DNA of 64,000 nt. It comes from Phoenicibacter sp963592435. Its GTDB lineage: Bacteria > Actinomycetota > Coriobacteriia > Coriobacteriales > Eggerthellaceae. A program made the position numbers and the translations under genes. Shown here piece after piece: positions 49,000-56,846 of this stretch. The notes under the pieces are model-generated. The model did not search any database. It saw nothing but the letters and a program-made list of their open reading frames with translations, and had not been told where the DNA came from. Numbering within the stretch: the stretch's first letter is position 1; the number at the start of each line of letters is the position of its first letter. The DNA lies in contig CAVAWT010000002.1 of NCBI GenBank assembly GCA_963592435.1, positions 1-64,000 of the forward strand. The letters run 5' to 3'.

Positions 49000-51660
49000 T
49001 CACTCCACTCCATACCAGCCAATTCCTTCAGCTCTCCAGCCAAGCGACACAAGATAGTTGTTTTCATCCTTGTCAGCCGTATAGTTGTGAGTGCCTGTTT
49101 GCGCATTGGGGTTATATTGTCTATAAAGTGGCACTTGCTTGCTATCATCCGAATACCACCCAATTCCTTCATAGGTCCAGCCAGCGTTCTTTAGAGTTTC
49201 AACTTCGTCTCTGTCTAAAGTGTAGTGGTGATCGCCACCTGTGACATAAGAGTTATAGAGACGATAAACTGGTGTGTTGGAGATGGTAGGCGCATTCCAC
49301 TCTTCCCCTTCATAACTCCAGCCCGCCTTGACGCACTCATCTTTCTCGTCAGCGTCTGAAGTATAGAAATGCTCACCAGTCCACTTGTTGTAGAGGCGAT
49401 GCATCACATTCGTTGCCACGGAGTCAGAATCAGAATCCGATGAACCTTGCTTCGTCCATTTTGCATAAAGAGTCAGATCGTCAACGACTGCCGCTGAGAA
49501 ATCATAAGCCTTGGTCAATGCTGAGTCTGTGTACCAACCAGCAAATTTGTAGCCTGAACGTGTTGGGTCTGTTGGCTTAGCTGCAGTTTTTCCACCAGCT
49601 ACGCTTTGGGAGTCAACGCTGGTTCCTCCGTTTGATTTAAATGTGACAGTGCATAGGCTTTTCGTCCATTTTGCATAAAGCGTTAAGTCGTTAGAAACTG
49701 TGCTTGAAAAATCATACGCTTTTGTTAACGCCGAATCGGTGTACCATCCATCAAAAGTGTAACCAGTTCTTTTTGGATCAGCTGGTTTTTTTGCTTTACC
49801 GCCTTCTTTAATAGTTTGAGTTGTAACAGACGTTCCGCCATTAGACACGAAAGTCACATAAGAAGGAAGCACTGTTGCATAACCTTTTACGCAATAATTA
49901 TCCTGAACAACCCACCCACTAACTGTGTGATCCGAAGTTAAATAGGACCAGTTCGTGTTCCCTTTTGCATCAGTTGAGCCTTTCCAGCTCTCATAATTAT
50001 TACAAACAGCCGTTCCCGCAAAATTTGCCAATCCAAATTGGGCATAGGTTTCACCAAGTTGATATACGTAAGGCGAGAAATATCTTCCTGTGCTCGTTTT
50101 TTGTGAGAACAAAATTGCATATCTCTCACCTTTTTTCAAAGTTATCGAAGAGGAAAGATTGATGCTGACATAACCCTCAAAAGGACCTGTGTAGGTGCCT
50201 TGCGCCTCAGGAGATGAAAGTGAACCTGAAACGTCTTCAGGAGATGTTGCATCCGACTTTAACTTATAAACTTTGTAGGAAAGTGTCGTGCCTGGTCCTT
50301 CATAATAGGTTCCGATGTTGTGGAGCTGCTGTTTGTGAGAAGATGTGTAGACGTTTGAGTACCACTGACTTGAATCAGAGGTTAAGCCACAAGCCTGCAA
50401 ATAATCATATTGATCAACAACTTCAGACGTTGTGTCGATCAAAGAGCCAGTGTAGGAATTTGTGTCAAACTCATAAAAGGCAGCAGAATCAAGTGTTTGA
50501 TCATAATATGAAAGCCAAAAATAACCTTTGTCTCCCCAATCATCGCCCCAAGAGTTTTTAACAAGAAATGCGCCATTTGCAGGGGGTTGATAGGCAGAGT
50601 TGAAGTTTTCTTTAGAATAGTTGTCATCATATCCAACAACACAGACTTCATGGTTTGACCCCATGCTAACGTCAGTGGGTCGCACAGTGTATTGACAATT
50701 GTTATCGTAATTAAAATAGGTGCTTAGAGGAGGCTGCTGCTCAGTACTCTGCCCTCCCCAATACGATATGTCAAGAGCATGTCCTGCATAAATCTGCTCT
50801 TTCATTGTTTGAACGACAGTGTCGTTTGTTGACACATAATTTCCATTTGCATCAGTGTTAATTGGACTTCCGATATAACTAAACTTAGAGAGTCGAGATA
50901 CGCTGTGGCGTCTTTGAGCCATAGACAACTTGTCTGCACTTTTGACAACATTGCCACTTAAAGCATAATCCGGAAAAGCAATGTCAGCTGCAGTTGTGAT
51001 TCCGATTCCTTGCATGAACTCTGAAGCTGCGGTATAGTTCGTGCCACCAGCAAGCAATCTGTTCGTCCCCGTATCTGTTTCATCGTCACTGACCTTCTCA
51101 TTGTAAACGTATGAACCTTCTCCAGCTTGGGACACTTCTGTGCCACCCAATTGAGAGGTGTCAGTTGGAAGCTTTTCGTAGCCTAGCCATGCAGTTTGAA
51201 AAGGAGAGAGATCAACCAGCTCTCCTTTATGAAATGCAATGTCAGTCTCTGCGGCTGCGTTTGCAGCAAAAGCCCAACATGTGCCAGTTTGATTTTGATT
51301 TTTTACTGAAGTGACCATGTTAGATGTGCGCAAATCGAACGATTCGGGGATGACGCTAGCGAGAGAAGCGTCACCTGAGTTTAAATTGACTGCGTTATAT
51401 TTATAATATGATCTGTCAACCAAGCTGAAATTGCCACCGGAAGCTAGTTGCTCTTTAATTTCGTCGATAGATTTAATTCTGCCTCGAGCACCTTCTTCGG
51501 TGATTCCACTTTCTTCACTGACCTGTTGTGCTGTTTCATCTGCAAAAGCTTGAACTGAAATAACGGAATGTGGCGTCAATGAAATGATGAGAGCAAGTGA
51601 CAAAAACACAGATAGCACTTTTGTTCTTGCTTTTAAAGACGCAGATTGCTTGCTAGACAT
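49000..51660 (-). CDS. Secreted C1-family (papain-like) peptidase with InlB-type and DUF5648 repeats
   Basis: This 886-residue exported cysteine protease has a signal peptide ending near residue 40. The C1 domain has Cys128 (GTCWAFAANAAAETD), His near 334 (NHEVCVVGYDD) and Asn near 368 (VKNSWGDDWGDKGYFWLSYY). A lectin-like beta domain follows, then two Flg_new/InlB-type repeats (GYTFDGWYTDSALTKAYDF; GYKFAGWYTDSALTKAYDF) and DUF5648 repeats to the C-terminus. AAGGAG precedes ATG 51660. It heads a three-gene operon of secreted hydrolases. Confidence 0.9.
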   Translation of the reverse strand: MSSKQSASLKARTKVLSVFLSLALIISLTPHSVISVQAFADETAQQVSEESGITEEGARGRIKSIDEIKEQLASGGNFSLVDRSYYKYNAVNLNSGDASLASVIPESFDLRTSNMVTSVKNQNQTGTCWAFAANAAAETDIAFHKGELVDLSPFQTAWLGYEKLPTDTSQLGGTEVSQAGEGSYVYNEKVSDDETDTGTNRLLAGGTNYTAASEFMQGIGITTAADIAFPDYALSGNVVKSADKLSMAQRRHSVSRLSKFSYIGSPINTDANGNYVSTNDTVVQTMKEQIYAGHALDISYWGGQSTEQQPPLSTYFNYDNNCQYTVRPTDVSMGSNHEVCVVGYDDNYSKENFNSAYQPPANGAFLVKNSWGDDWGDKGYFWLSYYDQTLDSAAFYEFDTNSYTGSLIDTTSEVVDQYDYLQACGLTSDSSQWYSNVYTSSHKQQLHNIGTYYEGPGTTLSYKVYKLKSDATSPEDVSGSLSSPEAQGTYTGPFEGYVSINLSSSITLKKGERYAILFSQKTSTGRYFSPYVYQLGETYAQFGLANFAGTAVCNNYESWKGSTDAKGNTNWSYLTSDHTVSGWVVQDNYCVKGYATVLPSYVTFVSNGGTSVTTQTIKEGGKAKKPADPKRTGYTFDGWYTDSALTKAYDFSSTVSNDLTLYAKWTKSLCTVTFKSNGGTSVDSQSVAGGKTAAKPTDPTRSGYKFAGWYTDSALTKAYDFSAAVVDDLTLYAKWTKQGSSDSDSDSVATNVMHRLYNKWTGEHFYTSDADEKDECVKAGWSYEGEEWNAPTISNTPVYRLYNSYVTGGDHHYTLDRDEVETLKNAGWTYEGIGWYSDDSKQVPLYRQYNPNAQTGTHNYTADKDENNYLVSLGWRAEGIGWYGVE

Positions 51661-51753
51661 AATCGCTCCTTTCAGAGTTATCGCTAATAACGACTGGTTC
51701 TATTATATAAGAATTGCGCTAAAAACATGATTAAAACCATTAATTGACGGTTA

Positions 51754-52596
51754 TTACAAAGACTTAATGACGTCGTCGAGAGCGCCAAAGACGTCATAAT
51801 CTTCAATGTTGCCGTCGTCAACAGAGCTTGCAAGTTTTGGATCTATCGGCAAAGTCGCAAAGGAAGGTATGTCATATTTTTGTGCAACAGCTTGAGCCTG
51901 AGTGTCTCCGAAAATGAAATGCTTTTTACCACATTCATCACATTGAAAATAACTCATGTTTTCAACCAACCCAACAACAGGAACATTCATCTCTTTTGCG
52001 AGATTGACAGCCTTTCCAACTATCATCTGAACAAGCTCTTGTGGAGCACTAACAGTAACAATCCCATCCACTGGAATCATCTGCATAATTGTCAAAAAAA
52101 CGTCGCTTGTTCCAGGAGGCATGTCGAACAAAAGGTAGTCAAGCTCGCCCCACAAAACCTCTTCATAAAACTGTTTTATGACACCACCAATCAAAGGTCC
52201 ACGCCATGCAACTGGTGCTTCTTCGTTGTCTAAAAGCAAATTAAGCGACATGATCTCAATTCCACTCTTCGCTTCAATCGGCTCAATTCCAGCGATTGAG
52301 GCTCCTGGCTTTCTGCTTATGCCAAAAGCTTTTGGAATGGAAGGACCCGTTATGTCTGCGTCGAGAATGCCTACCCTTTTGCCACGCTTTGCAAGTTCTG
52401 ATGCAAGCAAGCATGTCACTGCACTTTTGCCAACACCGCCTTTACCTGAAACAACTGCAACAATTTTTTTTATGTTTGAAGAAGGTAGTGGTGCGTATTT
52501 TTGAGGCTCTGTTCTCTCTCCACAATTTCCAAATGCACACGTTGAACAGTCATGCGTGCAACCTTCTGGCGCTTCGTTATCTTTTTCTTCTGCCAT
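51754..52596 (-). CDS. Mrp/NBP35-family iron-sulfur carrier ATPase
   Basis: This 280-residue P-loop ATPase assembles or carries [4Fe-4S] clusters. The deviant Walker A is VSGKGGVGKSAV; other motifs are ILDADITGPSIPKAFG, FDMPPGTSDVFLT and ENMSYFQCDECGKKH (CxxC). The N-terminus has the Cys-rich CTHDCSTCAFGNC, as in NBP35-like forms. Such a protein would serve the many Fe-S enzymes implied by this genome. AGGAG precedes ATG 52596. Confidence 0.92.
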   Translation of the reverse strand: MAEEKDNEAPEGCTHDCSTCAFGNCGERTEPQKYAPLPSSNIKKIVAVVSGKGGVGKSAVTCLLASELAKRGKRVGILDADITGPSIPKAFGISRKPGASIAGIEPIEAKSGIEIMSLNLLLDNEEAPVAWRGPLIGGVIKQFYEEVLWGELDYLLFDMPPGTSDVFLTIMQMIPVDGIVTVSAPQELVQMIVGKAVNLAKEMNVPVVGLVENMSYFQCDECGKKHFIFGDTQAQAVAQKYDIPSFATLPIDPKLASSVDDGNIEDYDVFGALDDVIKSL

Positions 52597-52643
52597 TATT
52601 AAAACTCCTCTTTTTGAATTAGAATTTGATTACTTAAAAGATA

Positions 52644-53930
52644 TTACATCACACTTTTTCTTCTTGAAGTTGTTTTTGCTTCTCGTTTTCGGAGAAACGA
52701 ATTTTTTGTAACTTCAACGGAAGAAGTGACACAATAAATCTCAGCTGGCCTGTTGACTTCTTCTTGAGAAATGAGGTCTCCTCCCTTACATAAAAAGAAA
52801 TTTGACAATCTTACTTCTTTAATGCCCTCATCAGGAATCAAAGCTTCAAGCTTTTCTCCATCCAAAATTTTATTTCTGCAACGGATCTCCAATTTGAACT
52901 CTTCGCCATCTTGGACGCATTTTAAAACATCTGCAACATGAAGCGTGGTTTGGGTATAGCCATCAAAATGAAGAGACAGCTGCGGATTTCCGAAGAAAAA
53001 TCCAGTTGAAAAAGGTCTGTGCGATGTGGCATCCAACTCACTCATTAACTCCTTCGGATCTGCACCATCGAGTGCTTGCCTGTAAGCATTAACGACTGTG
53101 GCAACATAAAACGCTTTCTTGTTTCGACCCTCGATTTTTATGGAGTCAACACCAGCATTTTTTAGCCTGTTTAAGTGCTCAATCATGCAAAGATCTTTTG
53201 CGTTGAAAAGATATGTCAACCCTCCTGCTTCTTCAATGTCAAATGTCATGTTTTCGCGTTTTTCTTCTTTTACATGATAACCCCACCTGCAAGGTTGTGT
53301 GCAAGCTCCAGCATTTGCGCTTCTTCCGTCACAAAGATATGACGATATCAAACACCTGCCACTTTGTGCCATGCATTGAGCTCCATGAGCAAAAACTTCG
53401 ACTTCAAGATCTGCTGGGATCTTTTTTCTAAAATTTTCAATTTCTAAAAGTGTCATCTCTCTTGCCAGAACAACTCGCTTTGCACCCAATTCATAAAAAG
53501 CTTTTGCACTTTCGGAATTTGCCACCGCAGCCTGTGTTGAAACATGAAGATCAACGTTTGGGGCGTGTTTTCTAGCCAAAACAACAGCACCAAGATCTCC
53601 AACAATGACAGCATCGACTCCAATTTGTTGAACGCGTTTAAAAAATTCATGCAATTCGGTTATGCCATCTTCGTGCATCTGCGTGTTCAATGTGACATGA
53701 ACCTTAACGCCACGCTCATGAGCAAGACTAACTGCTTCTTTAAGCTCGTCAAAAGAAAAGTTCGTCGCCTTTGCCCTCATTGAAAACTTGCTCAATCCAA
53801 CATAGACAGCATCTGCTCCAAAATTGATGGCAGCTCGCAACTGCTCCATGCCACCAGCGGGTGCCAAGAGTTCCAGTCCTAGGATCGCTTCATTTCTTTT
53901 ATTTGATTTGTCATTATTCTTTTCAATCAT
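52644..53930 (-). CDS. U32 family peptidase
   Basis: This 428-residue protein has the family signature ELLAPAGGMEQLRAAINFGA, HVTLNTQMHEDGITEL, VEVFAHGAQCMAQSGRCLIS and IKIEGRNKKAFYVATVVNAY. U32 proteins include collagenase-like peptidases and the RlhA/TrhP group that hydroxylates RNA. The Cys residues around SGRCLISSYLCDGRSANAGA and CTQPCRW fit an Fe-S-containing member, so RNA modification is as likely as proteolysis. Confidence 0.88.
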   Translation of the reverse strand: MIEKNNDKSNKRNEAILGLELLAPAGGMEQLRAAINFGADAVYVGLSKFSMRAKATNFSFDELKEAVSLAHERGVKVHVTLNTQMHEDGITELHEFFKRVQQIGVDAVIVGDLGAVVLARKHAPNVDLHVSTQAAVANSESAKAFYELGAKRVVLAREMTLLEIENFRKKIPADLEVEVFAHGAQCMAQSGRCLISSYLCDGRSANAGACTQPCRWGYHVKEEKRENMTFDIEEAGGLTYLFNAKDLCMIEHLNRLKNAGVDSIKIEGRNKKAFYVATVVNAYRQALDGADPKELMSELDATSHRPFSTGFFFGNPQLSLHFDGYTQTTLHVADVLKCVQDGEEFKLEIRCRNKILDGEKLEALIPDEGIKEVRLSNFFLCKGGDLISQEEVNRPAEIYCVTSSVEVTKNSFLRKREAKTTSRRKSVM

Positions 53931-54031
53931 TATTTATAATGTTAGCATGATAAATTTAAGAAGCTTGTTAGCGTTTAGCAAGAAACATTTTATAAATAAA
54001 CGATTAGCTAAAAAAGAAAGGATTAGGGGGC

Positions 54032-54775
54032 ATGGGAACAAAAGCATTGACTTCGGCGATCATTTTGGCTGGCGGAACAGGGTCTCGCTTCAAACATCCT
54101 GGAGGAAAACAAACTGTGCAAATCGGCGACAAACCAATGTTGACATGGTCTGTCAAAGCTTTCGATGCCTCTTCAAACATTGCTGAAATTGTTCTTGTTT
54201 GTCCAAAAGAAAAGCAAGAAGAATATTTCTCAGTTGCAATTGAGCCCTATGAGATCAAAACTCCTGTTAAGTTGGCAGAAGCGGGAAGCATTCGCCAAGA
54301 AAGTGCACTTCGTGGCTTGGAGGCAACTTCTGACGAGTTCCCCATTGTTGCAATTCATGACGGAGCTCGGCCTCACATAACAACACAAACGATCGATCAT
54401 GCTATAAACGAGCTAAAAGGTAATTATGAAATAGATGGTGCAATCATTGGCTTTCCTTGCATCGACACAATTAAGGTCATAGAAGATGGATTGATTTCAG
54501 GCACTCCTGACAGATCGGCGCTCTGGACTGCTCACACACCACAAGTTTTCAGAAAAGCAATTTATAAACAAGCACACGTCGCAGCCCTTGCAGACGGATT
54601 CGTTGGAACTGATGACTCATCACTCGTCGAACGTTTGGGTGGAAGAATTGCAGCCATCAGTGGCACCAGAAACAACATTAAATTGACAATCCCTGAAGAT
54701 TATGAGTTGCTCATTTCATCAATTCAAACTATGCTTCAAGGAAGCGTGCAGATTGAGACTGAGTCAGGCAAATAA
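54032..54775 (+). CDS. ispD: 2-C-methyl-D-erythritol 4-phosphate cytidylyltransferase
   Basis: This 247-residue enzyme of the non-mevalonate (MEP) isoprenoid pathway activates methylerythritol phosphate with CTP. Motifs are SAIILAGGTGSRFKHPGGKQ at the CTP site, VAIHDGARPHIT and GTDDSSLVERLGGRIAAISG. AAAGGATTAGGGGG precedes ATG 54032. ispF follows after 13 bp, a common arrangement, and cysS follows that. Confidence 0.94.
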   Translation: MGTKALTSAIILAGGTGSRFKHPGGKQTVQIGDKPMLTWSVKAFDASSNIAEIVLVCPKEKQEEYFSVAIEPYEIKTPVKLAEAGSIRQESALRGLEATSDEFPIVAIHDGARPHITTQTIDHAINELKGNYEIDGAIIGFPCIDTIKVIEDGLISGTPDRSALWTAHTPQVFRKAIYKQAHVAALADGFVGTDDSSLVERLGGRIAAISGTRNNIKLTIPEDYELLISSIQTMLQGSVQIETESGK

Positions 54776-54788
54776 GAGGCAGAGTTTT

Positions 54789-55268
54789 TTGGATTTAAGA
54801 ATTGGCAACGGTTTTGACGTTCATGCTTTTGCTCATGATCGTAAATTGATTTTAGGCGGAGTGGAAGTGCCTCACGATCGGGGGCTTCTTGGCCACTCGG
54901 ATGCTGACGTTTTAACTCATGCGATAATGGATGCACTTCTAAGTGCTGCTCGCTTGGGAGACATTGGGAAAATGTTTCCAGACACAGACCCGAAATTTGA
55001 AGGTGCAAATTCCATTGAGCTTTTAAGACATGTCACAAAGTGCATAAATGATGCAGGTTTTCACATACAAGACATTGATGCAACATTAATGGCAGAGCGC
55101 CCAAAATTGAGTGCTCACAGAGACGACATGAGGCACAACATTGCTGAGGCTTGTTCGATCTCAATCGAACACATCGGAATAAAGGCAACGACAACAGAAA
55201 AACTTGGATTTGTTGGCAGAGAAGAAGGAATTGCCGCAAGTGCAAATGCAATTTTGATTAAGGAATGA
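54789..55268 (+). CDS. ispF: 2-C-methyl-D-erythritol 2,4-cyclodiphosphate synthase
   Basis: This 159-residue enzyme forms the cyclic diphosphate of the MEP pathway. Metal-binding motifs are GFDVHAFA and LLGHSDADVLTHAIMDALL; the C-terminal loop is KATTTEKLGFVGREEGIAA. The start is TTG 54789, nine bases after AGAGG, which gives the normal family length. A longer open frame from 54702 overlaps ispD by 74 bp and is unlikely to be used. Confidence 0.93.
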   Translation: MDLRIGNGFDVHAFAHDRKLILGGVEVPHDRGLLGHSDADVLTHAIMDALLSAARLGDIGKMFPDTDPKFEGANSIELLRHVTKCINDAGFHIQDIDATLMAERPKLSAHRDDMRHNIAEACSISIEHIGIKATTTEKLGFVGREEGIAASANAILIKE

Positions 55269-55275
55269 AAAAGCT

Positions 55276-56772
55276 ATGAAAATTTATGACACAATGCAAA
55301 GAAAAAAACGCGAATTTGTTCCAAGAGAAGAGGGAAAAGTCGCGATGTATGTCTGTGGGCCGACTGTATATAACAAAATTCACATCGGAAACGCTCGAAC
55401 CTTTTTATCATTCGACATGATTAGGAGATATTTCGAATATCGTGGGTTTGAAGTCACTTTTGTTCAAAACTTGACTGACTGCGACGACAAAATCATAAAC
55501 AAAGCAAATGAAGAAGGTCGAACTACTGAAGATGTGACAGAGGAGTTCATCAACAAATTCATTAGCGACATGCACGATGCAAACGTGCTTGATCCAACAA
55601 TTCGACCTCGTGCCACTCAAGAAATTCCAGAAATGATTGAAATAACAAAGACGCTTGTCGAGAAAGGTCATGCCTACGTCTCAGAAGGAGATGTCTATTT
55701 TGACGTCGCGTCAGACAAAAACTATGGATGCTTGTCGGGTCGTGACGTCGAGGATGCACAAAGTGGCCACAGAACGCTAATCGCTGATGGCCAAGGACTT
55801 GAGGACCGCAAGCGCAACGAGGAAGATTTCGCACTGTGGAAGTCGTCAAAACCAGGCGAACCAGCTTGGGACTCACCATGGGGTAAAGGTCGCCCTGGGT
55901 GGCACACAGAATGTGTTTGCATGTCAAAAAAATATCTCGGGCTCCCCTTTGACATTCATGGTGGCGGATCAGACCTCATCTTCCCACACCACGAAAACGA
56001 GATCGCACAAGCCCAGTGCGCTTGGAACCAAGGTTTTGCAAATTATTGGATGCACTCTGGGATGTTAAAAATTGACAACGAGAAGATGAGCAAGTCACTC
56101 GGGAACTTTTTAATGCTTGACGATGTGTTAAAAACGACAGAAGCAAAAGTGCTACGAATGTTGACGCTTCAAACACACTATCGCTCCCCCTTAAATTTCT
56201 CAAGTGAGAGACTTGAAGAAGCAAAGAAAGCACTATCAAACATCGAAAACTGTGTAAGAAATTTGACGTGGCTAATTAAGAATGCAAATGAGTCAAAAGA
56301 TAAGACAATCAAAGAAGATGCAGGTAGCCTAATTAAAAATTGTAAGCAAGACTTCATCTCTCACATGGATGATGACTTCAACGCGCCAGCTGCAGTTGGT
56401 GTTGTTGCAACTCTAACAAACGAATTAAACAAGATCTATGATGCAAACTCTCAAATTTCTTCTGCTGATGCAAAAGAAGCAAAAGAAGCAGTCGAGACGA
56501 TTTGTGAACTGTTTGGGGTCTTTGGAATCGAAATTGTTTCAGGAAACGACTCAGAAGCCTTGGAAGTACCAGAAGAAATAGCGTCAATTTGCGTTGAAAT
56601 TCACGCTGATGTTGCTGAAGATCTCGAAACAACACTTGCAAACATAATTGAAGTTCGTGCTCAAGCTCGACAAAACAAAGATTGGGCGACTGCAGACAAA
56701 ATCAGAGATTTGATTGCCAGCGCAGGTTGGACGATGGAAGACACAGCTCAAGGAACGAAGATATACAAATAA
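55276..56772 (+). CDS. cysS: Cysteinyl-tRNA synthetase
   Basis: This 498-residue class I aminoacyl-tRNA synthetase has YVCGPTVYNKIHIGNARTFL with the HIGN signature, the zinc site in GWHTECVCMS and HHENEIAQ, and KMSKSLGNF (KMSKS). Length and order are standard. It ends the ispD-ispF-cysS operon, and a strong terminator follows. Confidence 0.97.
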   Translation: MKIYDTMQRKKREFVPREEGKVAMYVCGPTVYNKIHIGNARTFLSFDMIRRYFEYRGFEVTFVQNLTDCDDKIINKANEEGRTTEDVTEEFINKFISDMHDANVLDPTIRPRATQEIPEMIEITKTLVEKGHAYVSEGDVYFDVASDKNYGCLSGRDVEDAQSGHRTLIADGQGLEDRKRNEEDFALWKSSKPGEPAWDSPWGKGRPGWHTECVCMSKKYLGLPFDIHGGGSDLIFPHHENEIAQAQCAWNQGFANYWMHSGMLKIDNEKMSKSLGNFLMLDDVLKTTEAKVLRMLTLQTHYRSPLNFSSERLEEAKKALSNIENCVRNLTWLIKNANESKDKTIKEDAGSLIKNCKQDFISHMDDDFNAPAAVGVVATLTNELNKIYDANSQISSADAKEAKEAVETICELFGVFGIEIVSGNDSEALEVPEEIASICVEIHADVAEDLETTLANIIEVRAQARQNKDWATADKIRDLIASAGWTMEDTAQGTKIYK

Positions 56773-56810
56773 AAATTGGTAGCTAATTTTTTAACTACCA
56801 ATTTTTTTCT
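56772..56810. terminator. Bidirectional terminator between cysS and clpC
   Basis: An 11-bp stem (AAAATTGGTAG with CTACCAATTTT, 56772-56805) is followed by a T-rich run on the plus strand. On the minus strand it is followed by TTTTTATTTG. It can terminate both cysS and the convergent clpC. Confidence 0.75.
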
Positions 56811-56846
56811 TTTTTCTTAGTCAGTTCACTGGCAACGTTTTTTTAA

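Noticed and set aside
54702..54788. N-terminal extension of ispF overlapping ispD
   Set aside because: The extension has no family similarity. TTG 54789 with AGAGG upstream gives the standard 159 residues.
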